From positions 29,422-93,421 of the forward strand of contig JAABSH010000009.1 of NCBI GenBank assembly GCA_011390465.1: a DNA stretch of 64,000 bases, in the 5' to 3' direction. Positions 1 through 9,440 of the stretch are shown here, piece after piece (within the stretch, counting starts at the first letter, position 1; each line of letters starts with the position of its first letter). The DNA is from Desulfobacteraceae bacterium. GTDB lineage: Bacteria; Desulfobacterota; Desulfobacteria; Desulfobacterales; Desulfosalsimonadaceae. The notes below the pieces were generated by a model, which was not told the origin of the DNA, searched no databases, and saw nothing but the letters and a program-made list of their open reading frames with translations. The position numbers and the translations under genes are program-made.

Positions 1-2
1 AT

Positions 3-1910
3 TTTTATGTGATGAACGAAGCCGGCGGCGTGGCCCACACCATTCCGGATCATGAAAAACTGATCCGGATCGGCACAGACGGGTTTCTTGAAGAAATATC
101 CGGCCATCAGCAACGGGTGGAAAACGGATCAGACGCGTGGCAGTTTCATGACGCCATGAAAATCAGTGTCAATGCCTTTGCAGAATTTTGCAGCAGATAT
201 CATGACCTGGCCCTGGATCTTGCGGAAAAGTCAACAGACTCCAAAGAACAGATGAATCTCCGGGAAATTGCAGCAACGCTTGCGACCGCCCCGCGCAAAG
301 GTGCGTCTACCTTCCGGCAAGCCCTTCAGATCGCCTATCTGGCCCATATCGCCATTATGATGGAAAGCCTTGATAATTCCATCGGCCTGGGGCGCATGGA
401 CCAGTATCTGTATCCCTATTACAAACAGGATGTGGAAAACGGCATCCTGACAAAAGCCGAAGCCACTGAACTGATTGCCGCGTTTTCCATTAAAATGTGC
501 GAACTGGTGCCGGTGTTTCCGGAAAACGTGATCAATTTTCACGGCGGATTTTACAATGCCCAGGTCGTTACGGTGGGCGGCATGGACGAACACGGAAGTG
601 ACGCCACCAATGACCTGAGCTATATTTTTCTGGAGGTCATGAACACCCTGCGGATGCGTGAGCCCAATTACCATGCCCGCATCCATGATAACGCACCGGC
701 GCCCTATGTTGACCGGATCATCGCCAATCTCTGTGACGGAAGCAATACCCCGGCACTGTATAATGACGAAGTGATCATCCAAACCATGCTGAAAAGCGGT
801 TATAATCTTGAAGACGCCAGAAACTATTCCGGCGTGGGATGTGTGGAGCCCATCTGCCCCGGCAAAAGCTTTGCCTCCACCAATGCCGCCATGGTGAATG
901 TTCCCCTGATTCTTGAACTGGCCCTGAATGCCGGCCGGCGGTTTCATTCTCCTGTGCGCAGCGGCGCGGCAACACCGCCTGCCGGGCAGATGAAAACCAT
1001 GGCAGATGTCAAACAGGCGTTTGAGGCCCAGCTCGCGTGTATCGTCAGCAGATTGGTGGAAAACCTTCACGCCCTTGAACAGGCAAACCGGGACTTTCAT
1101 CCAACCCCTTTTACCAGCGCGCTTCATGACGGCTGTATTGCTTCGGGAACATGCACCACTGCGGGCGGCGCTGTGTATAATTTTTCCGGCATCCAGGCGG
1201 TCGCGCCCGTGGCAGTGGGAGATTCGTTGTATGCCATCGAGCAGGTGGTGTTTAAACAAAAAAAAATCACCCTGCCCGAACTGGTGGGTCTTCTGAAAAA
1301 AAATATCCCGGACCCCAAATGGCTGGCCATTCTGAAAAACCTGAAAAAATTCGGCAATGACGAAAAAGAAGTGGATGAATGGACCCTTTATGTGGCACAC
1401 GCTTTTGGAAAATCCCTGGAAGGGTATCGCAGTGTCCGGGGCGGGAAATACCTGATGGGCATTTATTCAGATACGATTCACGAATTTTTCGGCCGCATCA
1501 CCGGCGCCTCTGCATACGGCCGGCGCAAGGGCGAGTGTTTTTCTTCCGGTATTGCACCGGGCAACGGATTGGACCGGAAAGGCCCCACTGCCCTGATCAA
1601 TTCCGTGAACCGGTTTGACTTTACCACCATCCCCAACGGCATTAATTTCAACATGAAATTTTATCCGCAGACGTTAAAAGGCCGGAAAGGCAGGATGCTG
1701 CTCTCGTCGCTTTTAAAAACCTATTTCGCCCGGGGCGGGATACAGACCCAGATCAATGTGCTGGATCCGGAAGTGCTCAAACAGGCCCGGGAAAACCCGG
1801 ATCTGTATCCGAACCTGATTGTCCGGGTATCGGGTTACACGGTTTATTTTAATGATCTCAGCCCGAAGGTCAAAGATGAAATTATCCAGAGAAGCTTTCT
1901 TGCGGCATAA
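3..1910 (+). CDS. Glycyl radical enzyme (pyruvate formate-lyase-like), 5' truncated by the window edge
   Basis: The reading frame is open to the left edge, so only the C-terminal ~635 residues of an enzyme usually ~800 residues long are present. The thiyl-radical cysteine is seen in SGVGCVEP (Cys codon 840-842), with the Glu two residues on that is typical of the dehydratase, lyase and decarboxylase branch. The glycyl radical loop is RVSGYTVYF (Gly codon 1833-1835), close to the C terminus as expected. The GCVEP motif excludes classical pyruvate formate-lyase (adjacent Cys-Cys) and places it in the choline lyase, glycerol/diol dehydratase or related group. The substrate cannot be told from this fragment. 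A radical-SAM activase is required by the family; none is encoded downstream, so it must lie to the left or elsewhere. An oxygen-sensitive cytoplasmic enzyme is expected. Confidence 0.9.
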   Translation, partial: FYVMNEAGGVAHTIPDHEKLIRIGTDGFLEEISGHQQRVENGSDAWQFHDAMKISVNAFAEFCSRYHDLALDLAEKSTDSKEQMNLREIAATLATAPRKGASTFRQALQIAYLAHIAIMMESLDNSIGLGRMDQYLYPYYKQDVENGILTKAEATELIAAFSIKMCELVPVFPENVINFHGGFYNAQVVTVGGMDEHGSDATNDLSYIFLEVMNTLRMREPNYHARIHDNAPAPYVDRIIANLCDGSNTPALYNDEVIIQTMLKSGYNLEDARNYSGVGCVEPICPGKSFASTNAAMVNVPLILELALNAGRRFHSPVRSGAATPPAGQMKTMADVKQAFEAQLACIVSRLVENLHALEQANRDFHPTPFTSALHDGCIASGTCTTAGGAVYNFSGIQAVAPVAVGDSLYAIEQVVFKQKKITLPELVGLLKKNIPDPKWLAILKNLKKFGNDEKEVDEWTLYVAHAFGKSLEGYRSVRGGKYLMGIYSDTIHEFFGRITGASAYGRRKGECFSSGIAPGNGLDRKGPTALINSVNRFDFTTIPNGINFNMKFYPQTLKGRKGRMLLSSLLKTYFARGGIQTQINVLDPEVLKQARENPDLYPNLIVRVSGYTVYFNDLSPKVKDEIIQRSFLAA

Positions 1911-2090
1911 ACATGGAAGTCAGGTAATATTTTCGTTTGTTTCATGGTAAAAAAAGGTATGGTCAATACTTCAGCAGTTTAAATAAAAAAAGAGGCTGAT
2001 GATGGATGCTTCACGCCGGATTGATAAAGTCTGCCGGAAATGTAGCATCAACCGCCAGCCCGCTGATTTTGTTTTCTGGCAGTCTCAACC

Positions 2091-2271
2091 CGATGTCATT
2101 AACTTAGGCCATATGCGTAGGGGAGGGGTTTATCCCCTCCCGGCATGGGTCGCCTTTTTCGCGGGAGGGGATAAACCCCTCCCCTACATTGAGACCGCTT
2201 AAATTAACGACATTGAGCGGGAGGGGGTAAACCCCTCCCCTACATTAAAACCGCTTAAATTAACGACATTG
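2091..2271 (+). mobile_element. MITE-1 copy 1 (with duplicated right arm)
   Basis: Palindromic non-autonomous element. The left end is CGATGTCATTAACTTAGG, the right end TTAAATTAACGACATTG. The G-rich arm beginning at about 2117 is matched as a reverse complement by the arm ending at about 2188. The right arm plus right end is repeated once more (2216-2271), making this copy longer than the usual 125 bp. The flanks AGTCTCAACC (2081-2090) and AGCCTCAGCC (2272-2281) match at 8 of 10 positions, a decayed target duplication. It occupies most of the gap between the glycyl radical enzyme and the next gene. Confidence 0.8.
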
Positions 2272-2474
2272 AGCCTCAGCCCGATGAAAAACGGTTGGCG
2301 GATATGCCGTTGCGTTTCACGGACATCCCCGTTATACAAAAGCTATTGACATCCGGGTTGAATTAACACCGAAAAAAACCGGCCAAACCGCAGGACACAC
2401 TGAGGGATGACGGACACCGGCTTTAATGAGCGTTTTTCCGGCATAACAAAAAATATCACAACTGAGAGAAATAT

Positions 2475-3065
2475 ATGAATAACCGGTTCTATGCCCTCCA
2501 GATCACACTGATGGATATCGACCCTCCCATCTGGCGCTATTTTGTGGTGCCTGCCGACATCACCCTGGACCGGCTTCACGATGTCATCCAGATCGTGATG
2601 GGATGGACGGACAGCCATCTTTACCAGTTTTCCATTGGAAAGCACTGGTATGCCGAAAATGTCGAATCAGAACTGGATGGGCTTAAAAGCAGTAAATACC
2701 GTCTCAAAGACCTGGTTAAAAAGAAAGGCCGGGCGGTTGAGTATCTTTATGATTTTGGCGATACCTGGCTGCATCATCTGAGCCTTGAAGACAACCGCTA
2801 TAACATTGAAAATCTGCACGGGAATATTGTCTGTCTGGATGGGGAACGGGCCTGCCCGCCGGAGGATGTCGGTGGAGTGATGGGGTATGATGATCTCTGT
2901 AAAATTTTGAATGATCCAAAACACGCGGATTATGAAAGCACCAGAGACTGGATTGGCACGGATTTCTACTTTGAAAAATTCGATATCCAGTCCGTGAACG
3001 TTGAACTTTTAAAATACATGCGCTGGTCCCGAAACCGGTATCTGCCATGGGAATCCGGTGATTGA
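2475..3065 (+). CDS. Plasmid pRiA4b ORF-3 family protein
   Basis: 196-residue protein that opens with YALQITLMDIDPPIWRYFVV and continues with a DRLHDVIQIVMGW segment, then YLYDFGDTWLH. These are the hallmarks of the pRiA4b ORF-3-like family (PF07929). The family is widespread in bacteria, often as single-domain proteins of unknown biochemical role. It is sometimes found with mobile DNA, but nothing else here marks it as a transposon gene. A weak purine-rich GAGAG lies before the ATG. It is followed after 6 bases by a YwbE-like gene, probably co-transcribed. MITE-1 copies flank this pair on both sides. Confidence 0.8.
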   Translation: MNNRFYALQITLMDIDPPIWRYFVVPADITLDRLHDVIQIVMGWTDSHLYQFSIGKHWYAENVESELDGLKSSKYRLKDLVKKKGRAVEYLYDFGDTWLHHLSLEDNRYNIENLHGNIVCLDGERACPPEDVGGVMGYDDLCKILNDPKHADYESTRDWIGTDFYFEKFDIQSVNVELLKYMRWSRNRYLPWESGD

Positions 3066-3071
3066 ATTATC

Positions 3072-3302
3072 ATGGAACCGCAAACCGGTAATACAAAACC
3101 AGACGGCCGCTGTCGGGCGGATATCACTCCCGGCAGGGAGGTGGCGATTGTTTTGAAAAAAGATCAAAGAACCAATAAATTAACCAACGGCATTGTCAAA
3201 CACATATTGACAAAATCCCCCACCCACCCCCATGGGATCAAAGTCCGCCTGGAAAGCGGCGAGGTCGGCCGGGTTAAAGTGATACTTTCGTTGTTGAGGT
3301 GA
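3072..3302 (+). CDS. YwbE family protein (DUF2196)
   Basis: 76-residue protein with the YwbE signature: GREVAIVLKKDQRTNKLTNG, then HPHGIKVRLESGEVGRVK. This small beta-rich family is conserved across bacteria and has no established function. The N-terminal ~20 residues are not part of the conserved core, so a later start is possible; there is no strong ribosome binding site before 3072. It follows the pRiA4b ORF-3-like gene with a 6-bp gap, suggesting one transcript. Confidence 0.75.
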   Translation: MEPQTGNTKPDGRCRADITPGREVAIVLKKDQRTNKLTNGIVKHILTKSPTHPHGIKVRLESGEVGRVKVILSLLR

Positions 3303-3459
3303 AATTATTGAAAATACACTTAAATGGCACTGACGAAGAAAGAGATGTATCAACCCCCCTGAATTCGGGAAAAAATAACTTCAGAAAAAATCCTTTTTGT
3401 TTTGATACGGGTTCTTAAGCCCTTTTCTCCCCCTTTACCCATTTACTCGACAGTTCAAA

Positions 3460-3614
3460 GTAGGGGAGGGGTTTATCCCCTCCCGGCATGGGTCGCCTTT
3501 TTCGCGGGAGGGGATAAACCCCTCCCCTACATTGAAACCGCTTAAATTAACGACATTAAGCGGGAGGGGATAAACCCCTCCCCTACATTAAAACCGCTTA
3601 AATTAACGACATTG
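3460..3614 (+). mobile_element. MITE-1 copy 2 (left end missing, duplicated right arm)
   Basis: Starts abruptly in the G-rich left arm (GTAGGGGAGGGG) without the CAATGTC terminal repeat, runs through the palindrome, and carries the same extra right-arm repeat as copy 1. It ends ACGACATTG at 3614. The shared duplication shows copies 1 and 2 are a sub-lineage. No target duplication is visible because the left end is lost. It lies in the 394-bp gap before the P-type ATPase gene, in which no other feature was recognised. Confidence 0.75.
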
Positions 3615-3696
3615 ACTTGCCGATTATGCGGGATTCCCGCTTTCGCGGGAATGACACCGAGAGGGAACAGGCCGCTGCCGCTGGCGATGACATTTC

Positions 3697-6447
3697 GTGA
3701 AAAAAAAATTGCTTCCTTTTAAAATTTCAGATGATGCGATGGGAGAACAACCAATGCAGCAACCCCATATGATGAGTGCCGAGAGCGTGTTAAAAAACCT
3801 TTCCACTGCCCCGAAACAGGGCCTTCCCACGGATGACGCCGCTCAGCGGCTGAACCTGCACGGATCAAATGAACTCGTTGAAAAAGGCAGCAAAAAGGCC
3901 TGGCGCATCCTGCTGGACCAGGTCAAGGAAGTCATGATCCTGATTCTGCTGGCAGCAGTGGTTGTTTCCGCGGCATTGCACGAATATATGGATGCCATTG
4001 TAATTTTCGTCATTGTTGTGCTGAATACGATTCTGGGATTCTGGCAGGAATTCAAAGCTGAAAATGCCATGGCCGCCCTCAAGAAAATGACGGTGCCCAA
4101 TGTTCGGGTGCGTCGTGACGGAACCGAAAAGCAAATATCAGCCAAAAATCTGGTGCCGGGGGACATTCTTTTGATTGAAGCCGGAAATGTTGTTCCCGCG
4201 GATGCCCGGCTCCTGGAAGCCGTAAACCTCAAAGTTCAGGAAGCAGCACTCACCGGCGAATCCGAATCCGTGGACAAGCATACAAACGCACTGCAAGGCG
4301 TCAATATTGCGCTGGCCGACCGCAAAAACATGATTTATCGGGGCACGGTGGTCACCTATGGCCGCGGCGAGGCCGTTGTCACAACCACCGGCATGGGCAC
4401 TGAACTGGGCACCATCGCCACCCTGCTGCAAAGTGTTGAGGACGAACGAACTCCCCTGCAGCGGCGCCTGGCGAACCTGGGCAAATCACTGGCCCTGGCC
4501 GCCGTGGGGCTGATTATCGCTGTGGCCGGGTTCATGTACTTCCAGGGCGCCGGATTAAAAGAAACATTCATGACCGCCATCAGCATGGCGGTTGCCGCTA
4601 TTCCCGAAGGCCTGCCCGCTGTTGTCACCATTGCCCTGGCCCTTGGCGCACAGCAGATGCTGAAAAAAAAGGCCCTGATCCGCCAACTGCCGGCCGTGGA
4701 AACCCTTGGCAGCGTGACCGTGATTTGTTCCGATAAAACCGGCACCTTAACCCAGAATAAAATGACAGTGACCCATGTAACATTGCCGGATCACGCTTAT
4801 ACCATGGAAGATGCGGCCGCGAAAATCAAACAAGACGCGGATTTCGGATTGCTCCTTTTGACCGGAACCCTATGCAATGACGCGGTCATTGACGAAAGCA
4901 CGCCGGACAGCATTATCGGAGATCCCACGGAAGGCGCCCTGGTGATTGCCGCCCAAAAGGCAGGCCTGATGCAGCAGGATCTCAAAAACCGCATGCCCCG
5001 GGTTCGGGAACTGCCCTTTGACTCTGAGCGCAAACGCATGTCCACGGTTCACGCCCTGCCGGCTGCTGCTGAAGGGCCGGTCCTGGATGCCATTTTATCT
5101 CCTGTTAAAAACCAGGCCCGGGATTTCCTTGTACTGACCAAAGGGGCCACCGACGGCTTGATTGACGTATGCCGCCGCATCCAGATAAACGGCGCTGTGG
5201 AAATACTTACTGAACAGAAAAAAAACGAGATTCTGGCGAAAAACACGGAGATGGCGAAAAACGGCATCCGGGTGCTGGGCCTGGCCTATCGCGCCATTGA
5301 ACCCGACGCCCTGGATCATCCGGAAACCTATGAGCAAGACCTGATTTTTTTAGGCATGGCCAGCATGCTTGATCCGGTTCGCCCCGAAGCAGTGGAATCC
5401 GTTCGGATTGCCCGGCAGGCCGGCATCCGGCCGGTGATGATCACGGGCGATCATCCCTTGACGGCTGTGGCCATTGCCAAAGAGCTGGGTCTTGCCACCG
5501 ATGGAACATTTTTGACCGGCCAGGATCTTGAACACATGAATGATGTGCAGCGCGATGCCCGGATTCCGGAAATTTCGGTTTTTGCCCGGGTTTCGCCGGA
5601 GCACAAAATGATCATCATCGACGTGCTCCAGGCCCACCACCAGATCGTCGCCATGACCGGCGACGGGGTCAATGATGCACCGGCGCTGAAATCAGCCGAT
5701 ATCGGCGTGGCAATGGGCATTACCGGTACTGATGTCAGCAAGGAAGCGTCCGATATGGTCCTGCTGGATGATAATTTCGCCACCATTGTCGGAGCGGTTG
5801 AGGAAGGGCGGCGGATTTATGATAATATCCGCAAATTTGTCCGGTATATTCTCACCGGCAACACCGGCGAAATTGTGGTCATGATCACCGGACCGCTGCT
5901 GGGCATGCCCCTGCCGCTCTTGCCCATCCAGATTTTATGGATCAACCTGGTAACCGACGGCGTCCCCGCGATTGCGCTGGGATTTGAAGAAGCCGAAGAA
6001 GATGCGATGAAACGGCCGCCGCACAATCCAAAGGAAGGCATTTTCGCCCGGGGACTCGGATGGCAGATTCTCCTCATGGGCCTGATCGTGGGGTTGGTTT
6101 CCATTGCAACCGGATACGGGTTCTGGAATGGCGGCACCGGTTCGGCGGCATGGCAGACCATGGTCTTTACCATGCTCACCTTCTGCCAGATGGCTTATGC
6201 CCTGTGCGTGCGAAAGCAGCAGCAATCTATGTTCACCTATTCCTGGCTGAGCAATCCCCTGCTGCTGCTGGCCGTCTGCGTCACAATGGCCCTTCAGCTG
6301 ATCGTCATCTATGTTCCGTTTTTCAACACCGTATTTCGCACAACGCCCCTGGGATGGGGAGAGCTCGGGGTCTGCGCGGCCGGCGCCGGAATCATCATCG
6401 CCACATCAGAATTAAAAAAACTTTTTCTCAGAACCAAACACCTTTGA
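3697..6447 (+). CDS. Cation-translocating P-type ATPase, Ca2+ (type IIA) like
   Basis: About 900-residue ion pump with all P-type landmarks: LTGESESVD actuator loop, phosphorylation motif CSDKTGTLTQN, and hinge GDGVNDAPALKSADIGVAMG. Ion-site residues resemble the Ca2+ group: AIPEGLPAVVTIALALG in TM4, GNTGEIV in TM5 (Asn and Glu) and LWINLVTDGVPA in TM6 (Asn and Asp). The N-terminal cation-ATPase domain and four C-terminal TM helices are present. Predicted role is ATP-driven Ca2+ (or Mn2+) export across the inner membrane. The GTG at 3697 is not well supported; ATG codons at 3739 and slightly later are reasonable alternatives. The next gene is convergent. Confidence 0.9.
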   Translation: MKKKLLPFKISDDAMGEQPMQQPHMMSAESVLKNLSTAPKQGLPTDDAAQRLNLHGSNELVEKGSKKAWRILLDQVKEVMILILLAAVVVSAALHEYMDAIVIFVIVVLNTILGFWQEFKAENAMAALKKMTVPNVRVRRDGTEKQISAKNLVPGDILLIEAGNVVPADARLLEAVNLKVQEAALTGESESVDKHTNALQGVNIALADRKNMIYRGTVVTYGRGEAVVTTTGMGTELGTIATLLQSVEDERTPLQRRLANLGKSLALAAVGLIIAVAGFMYFQGAGLKETFMTAISMAVAAIPEGLPAVVTIALALGAQQMLKKKALIRQLPAVETLGSVTVICSDKTGTLTQNKMTVTHVTLPDHAYTMEDAAAKIKQDADFGLLLLTGTLCNDAVIDESTPDSIIGDPTEGALVIAAQKAGLMQQDLKNRMPRVRELPFDSERKRMSTVHALPAAAEGPVLDAILSPVKNQARDFLVLTKGATDGLIDVCRRIQINGAVEILTEQKKNEILAKNTEMAKNGIRVLGLAYRAIEPDALDHPETYEQDLIFLGMASMLDPVRPEAVESVRIARQAGIRPVMITGDHPLTAVAIAKELGLATDGTFLTGQDLEHMNDVQRDARIPEISVFARVSPEHKMIIIDVLQAHHQIVAMTGDGVNDAPALKSADIGVAMGITGTDVSKEASDMVLLDDNFATIVGAVEEGRRIYDNIRKFVRYILTGNTGEIVVMITGPLLGMPLPLLPIQILWINLVTDGVPAIALGFEEAEEDAMKRPPHNPKEGIFARGLGWQILLMGLIVGLVSIATGYGFWNGGTGSAAWQTMVFTMLTFCQMAYALCVRKQQQSMFTYSWLSNPLLLLAVCVTMALQLIVIYVPFFNTVFRTTPLGWGELGVCAAGAGIIIATSELKKLFLRTKHL

Positions 6448-6490
6448 TGCAACATTAAAGTTAAGGAGTTGGTTTCTATCTGCCTGAATT

Positions 6491-8041
6491 TTACCGCAAC
6501 CGGCGAATCCGCCCTTCTGTTTCAGCGGATATGACCTTTTGCTGCCGGATGGTGTCCACAATGAGCTCCCGCAGCGGAGACCGGGTTTTCAGTTGGGGTT
6601 TTTCCATAAAAATAAAATATTCATCACCGCCTGAGGCAAGAAAATCCGGGATTACCACGGAATAGACAGCGTCCATCTCCAGGGGCCGGCCGGCAGCACC
6701 GGTCCGAATGTTTTGAACCGTGCGGCCGTCTATGTCAAAACAAATGCCGGACACATGCAAAAACCCGCCGTCTTCTTCGCTGGTGCCGCGCACGCTCCGC
6801 TCAAGGGCCTGCTGGATTTCAGCGCCGGTCAGTTCCAGGATAACCAGCTCGTTATCATAGGGCATGGCCTTAAACACATCTTCTACGGTTACAGGGCCTT
6901 TTTTGATGCTTGCCCGAAGCGCGCCCGCATTGATCAGGGCGATTTGAGCGCCGGTATGAGCGCGCATGATATCGGTTACAAAATTGCCTAAATTGGTTTC
7001 CCGGGATCGGATTTGTCCGCGCTCGCCATTTAAAAAGGTCTCGCAGACACCGATCACTTCTTTGAATTCCTGGCCCAGTTTTTCATTGTAATCATCCACA
7101 ATCGCGGCAATTTCAGGATCGGGCGCGATGCCGGAATCAACTTTAATATAGCTGGCATCAATGAGCGTTGCCTTGCCGGAAACAGGATCAATCTGCAAAT
7201 CAAGGCGGCCCAGATAGCGCCCTTTTTCAAAGGCCTGCAAAATAGGGACCCGCCCTTCAATACCATAGGGAGACAGCAAAATCTGATCATGGCCGCCGAT
7301 GATGGCCGTCAATTCCGGCAGGGCTCTGGCAATCCGGCGGTCTGTTGCCTGGCGGCTGTGAGACAGAAGCATTATTGGGCCTTTTTTATTGGCCCTTTCG
7401 TAAACGTCAGTGACAGCGGCAACAGAATCCAAAACCCTGAGGTCTGCCACATTTTCCGCCTTTGTGGTGGTCAGCAAATCCTGGGTGGTAACGCCGACAA
7501 TGGTAAGGGCCATCTCACCTGTCAGGGGTATTTCCAGCGCGGGCCGGCACAGCAGCTGCCCGTGTTTTTTTGAAACAATATTGGCGCTCAAAAACGGAAA
7601 CTCCGCCAGGTTTTTCAGTTCCAGAAAATTGTCCAGGCCGAAATCAAATTCATGATTGCCCACGGTCATGGCATCCACTCCCATGGCATTGAGGCAAAGG
7701 ATATCCGGCTCTCCCCTGAAAACCGTGGACATGGGCGTACCCTGGAGAATATCCCCGGCCACCAGCACCAGGGTGCGCGAGTGTTTGCGCGCATTTTCTT
7801 CCCGTACCTGGCGGATCAGCGCGGCCACACGGGCAATGCCCCCCACTTCCTCGGTTCCGGTTTCCGTTTTAATTTCAAAAGGCAGCAGATGACCATGAAG
7901 ATCATTGAAAAACAGCACTGTCAGGGAAATGGGGGATTTATGGGGATTGGATAAAACCGTTCCGGAACACGCGAAACAACAAGCCAGCAGACTGATGGCG
8001 GCAATTAAGTTGAAATATCTGAACCTTGCGTTTACGAACAT
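6491..8041 (-). CDS. 5'-nucleotidase / UshA-like metallophosphatase, exported
   Basis: 516 residues. A hydrophobic N-terminal segment with a Cys around residue 20-25 (LLACCFAC) indicates export, possibly as a lipoprotein. The metallophosphatase domain has NDLHGH, GDILQG, GNHEFDFG and IIGGHDQ (the family's usual GGHxH lacks its last His here). The C-terminal 5'-nucleotidase domain (about 325-500) has TNLGNFVTDIMRAHTGA and the nucleotide-stacking region. The family removes phosphate from nucleotides or UDP-sugars in the periplasm or on the cell surface. It is transcribed towards the P-type ATPase gene; an ATP-PFK-like gene lies upstream on the same strand with a 52-bp gap. Confidence 0.85.
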   Translation of the reverse strand: MFVNARFRYFNLIAAISLLACCFACSGTVLSNPHKSPISLTVLFFNDLHGHLLPFEIKTETGTEEVGGIARVAALIRQVREENARKHSRTLVLVAGDILQGTPMSTVFRGEPDILCLNAMGVDAMTVGNHEFDFGLDNFLELKNLAEFPFLSANIVSKKHGQLLCRPALEIPLTGEMALTIVGVTTQDLLTTTKAENVADLRVLDSVAAVTDVYERANKKGPIMLLSHSRQATDRRIARALPELTAIIGGHDQILLSPYGIEGRVPILQAFEKGRYLGRLDLQIDPVSGKATLIDASYIKVDSGIAPDPEIAAIVDDYNEKLGQEFKEVIGVCETFLNGERGQIRSRETNLGNFVTDIMRAHTGAQIALINAGALRASIKKGPVTVEDVFKAMPYDNELVILELTGAEIQQALERSVRGTSEEDGGFLHVSGICFDIDGRTVQNIRTGAAGRPLEMDAVYSVVIPDFLASGGDEYFIFMEKPQLKTRSPLRELIVDTIRQQKVISAETEGRIRRLR

Positions 8042-8093
8042 GTTTTTTTACCCTTCAAATCAGGTATTGCTGACGGATTTCAGACCAAAAAGG

Positions 8094-9197
8094 CTACATT
8101 ACCACCCGTCCCATGTTGATGCCAATGGATTCTGCTGTGCGGATCAGCTGGGAGGTTTCCGGAACGGTTCGGACCTTGCCGGCCAGTTTTTCCAGGGGCA
8201 CCAGCACGATATCCGGTGTTTCAAGTGCCACCATGTTTCCAAATTTGCCGGCTGCCGCCGCTTCCACCGCAAAACTGCCGAGCCGGGTACCCAGCACCCG
8301 ATCAAACGCCGTGGGCGATCCGCCCCGTTGAATGTGCCCGAGCACGGTGGTCCGCACTTCAAGGTCAATCTGTTTTTTAATCTGTTCGGCCAGATACATG
8401 CCCACCCCGCCAAGCTGGGGCACGCCCTGCAGCCGATCCACGGCGGCATTCTGCACAATAACCCCGCCGCCCTCTTCTTTTGCCCCTTCCGCTGCCATGA
8501 TGATGCTGTAGGGACTGCCCCCGTCTTTTCGCAATTTGATTTTTCGGATTATATTTTCGATCCGGTACGGAATTTCCGGGATCAGGATAATATGGGCGCC
8601 CCCGGCAATTCCCGCTTCCAGGGCAATCCATCCCGCGTTGCGGCCCATGACCTCCAGTATCATTACCCGGTCATGGCTTCTGCCGGTGGTCTGCAGGCGG
8701 TCCAGCGCGTCGCAGGCCACCTGCACGGCAGTCTGATAGCCAAAGGTGTAATCGGTTTTTTCAAGATCATTATCAATGGTTTTGGGAACCCCGATCACGG
8801 GAACGCCTTTTTGAAAAAATTTATATCCGATTTCAAGAGACCCCTCGCCGCCAATGACAAACAGGCAGTCCAGGTCCCACTTTCTGAAATTTTCCACCGC
8901 TTTGTCGGAATAATCATGCACCAGTACATTTTTTTCATGGTCAAATTCACGAAATTCAAAGGGATTCCCCTTATTGGTGGTGCCCAGGATGGTGCCCCCC
9001 AACGTCAATATATCCCTTGTGCTTTTGGTGGTAAGTTCCTGCCGCTCTCCGGTAATCAGGCCTTCAAAACCGTTTTCAATGCCGATAACCTGTGCATTGT
9101 GTCCGATAATGGCCGATCGGGTGATGGCCCGGATAACGGCATTTAAGCCGGAACAGTCCCCGCCGCCGGTTAAAACCCCAATTCTTTTGATGGTCAT
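8094..9197 (-). CDS. 6-phosphofructokinase
   Basis: 367-residue PFK-A superfamily enzyme phosphorylating fructose 6-phosphate. Seen: N-terminal TGGGDCSGLNAVIRA, phosphoryl-donor loop GGEGSLEIG, catalytic PKTIDNDL and substrate loop EVMGRNAGWIALEAG. The donor-specificity positions (E. coli 104 and 124) are Gly and Lys. PPi-dependent enzymes normally have Asp at the first, so ATP use is more likely, but this Gly/Lys pair is known from a mixed group and does not settle the donor. The length and GGGDCSGLNA start fit the group III (Actinobacteria/Desulfobacterota-type) enzymes. It precedes the 5'-nucleotidase gene on the same strand. Confidence 0.9.
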   Translation of the reverse strand: MTIKRIGVLTGGGDCSGLNAVIRAITRSAIIGHNAQVIGIENGFEGLITGERQELTTKSTRDILTLGGTILGTTNKGNPFEFREFDHEKNVLVHDYSDKAVENFRKWDLDCLFVIGGEGSLEIGYKFFQKGVPVIGVPKTIDNDLEKTDYTFGYQTAVQVACDALDRLQTTGRSHDRVMILEVMGRNAGWIALEAGIAGGAHIILIPEIPYRIENIIRKIKLRKDGGSPYSIIMAAEGAKEEGGGVIVQNAAVDRLQGVPQLGGVGMYLAEQIKKQIDLEVRTTVLGHIQRGGSPTAFDRVLGTRLGSFAVEAAAAGKFGNMVALETPDIVLVPLEKLAGKVRTVPETSQLIRTAESIGINMGRVVM

Positions 9198-9440
9198 GCC
9201 GCCCTCCCCTGCCGTTTGATATCATCAGTTAAAGAAAACAATTATTTATACGATCCAATCCCTGTTCATTGCAATAAATGCTTAACATTATCCTCTTTCT
9301 GTGAAAAAATAAAGGCTACAGAAATACGCAAGAACCGGTTAAAATCAAGACTGACGGCTCCATAACCATTCCAGGTGATAACTCAGCGTTTTTCTGGTAT
9401 AAAATCCGATATAAAAAACCACCTCAAAATGGAGAAAATC

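Noticed and set aside
231..1400. 389-codon frame on the minus strand
   Set aside because: Antisense shadow of the glycyl radical enzyme in GC-rich DNA.
1999..2202. 67-codon reading frame downstream of the glycyl radical enzyme
   Set aside because: It runs through MITE-1; the C-terminal half is the palindrome and recurs with the same translation at 51794-52069. A by-product of the repeat, not a gene.
7905..9146. 413-codon frame on the plus strand
   Set aside because: Antisense to the 5'-nucleotidase and phosphofructokinase genes; the protein has no recognisable features and the minus-strand genes are certain.
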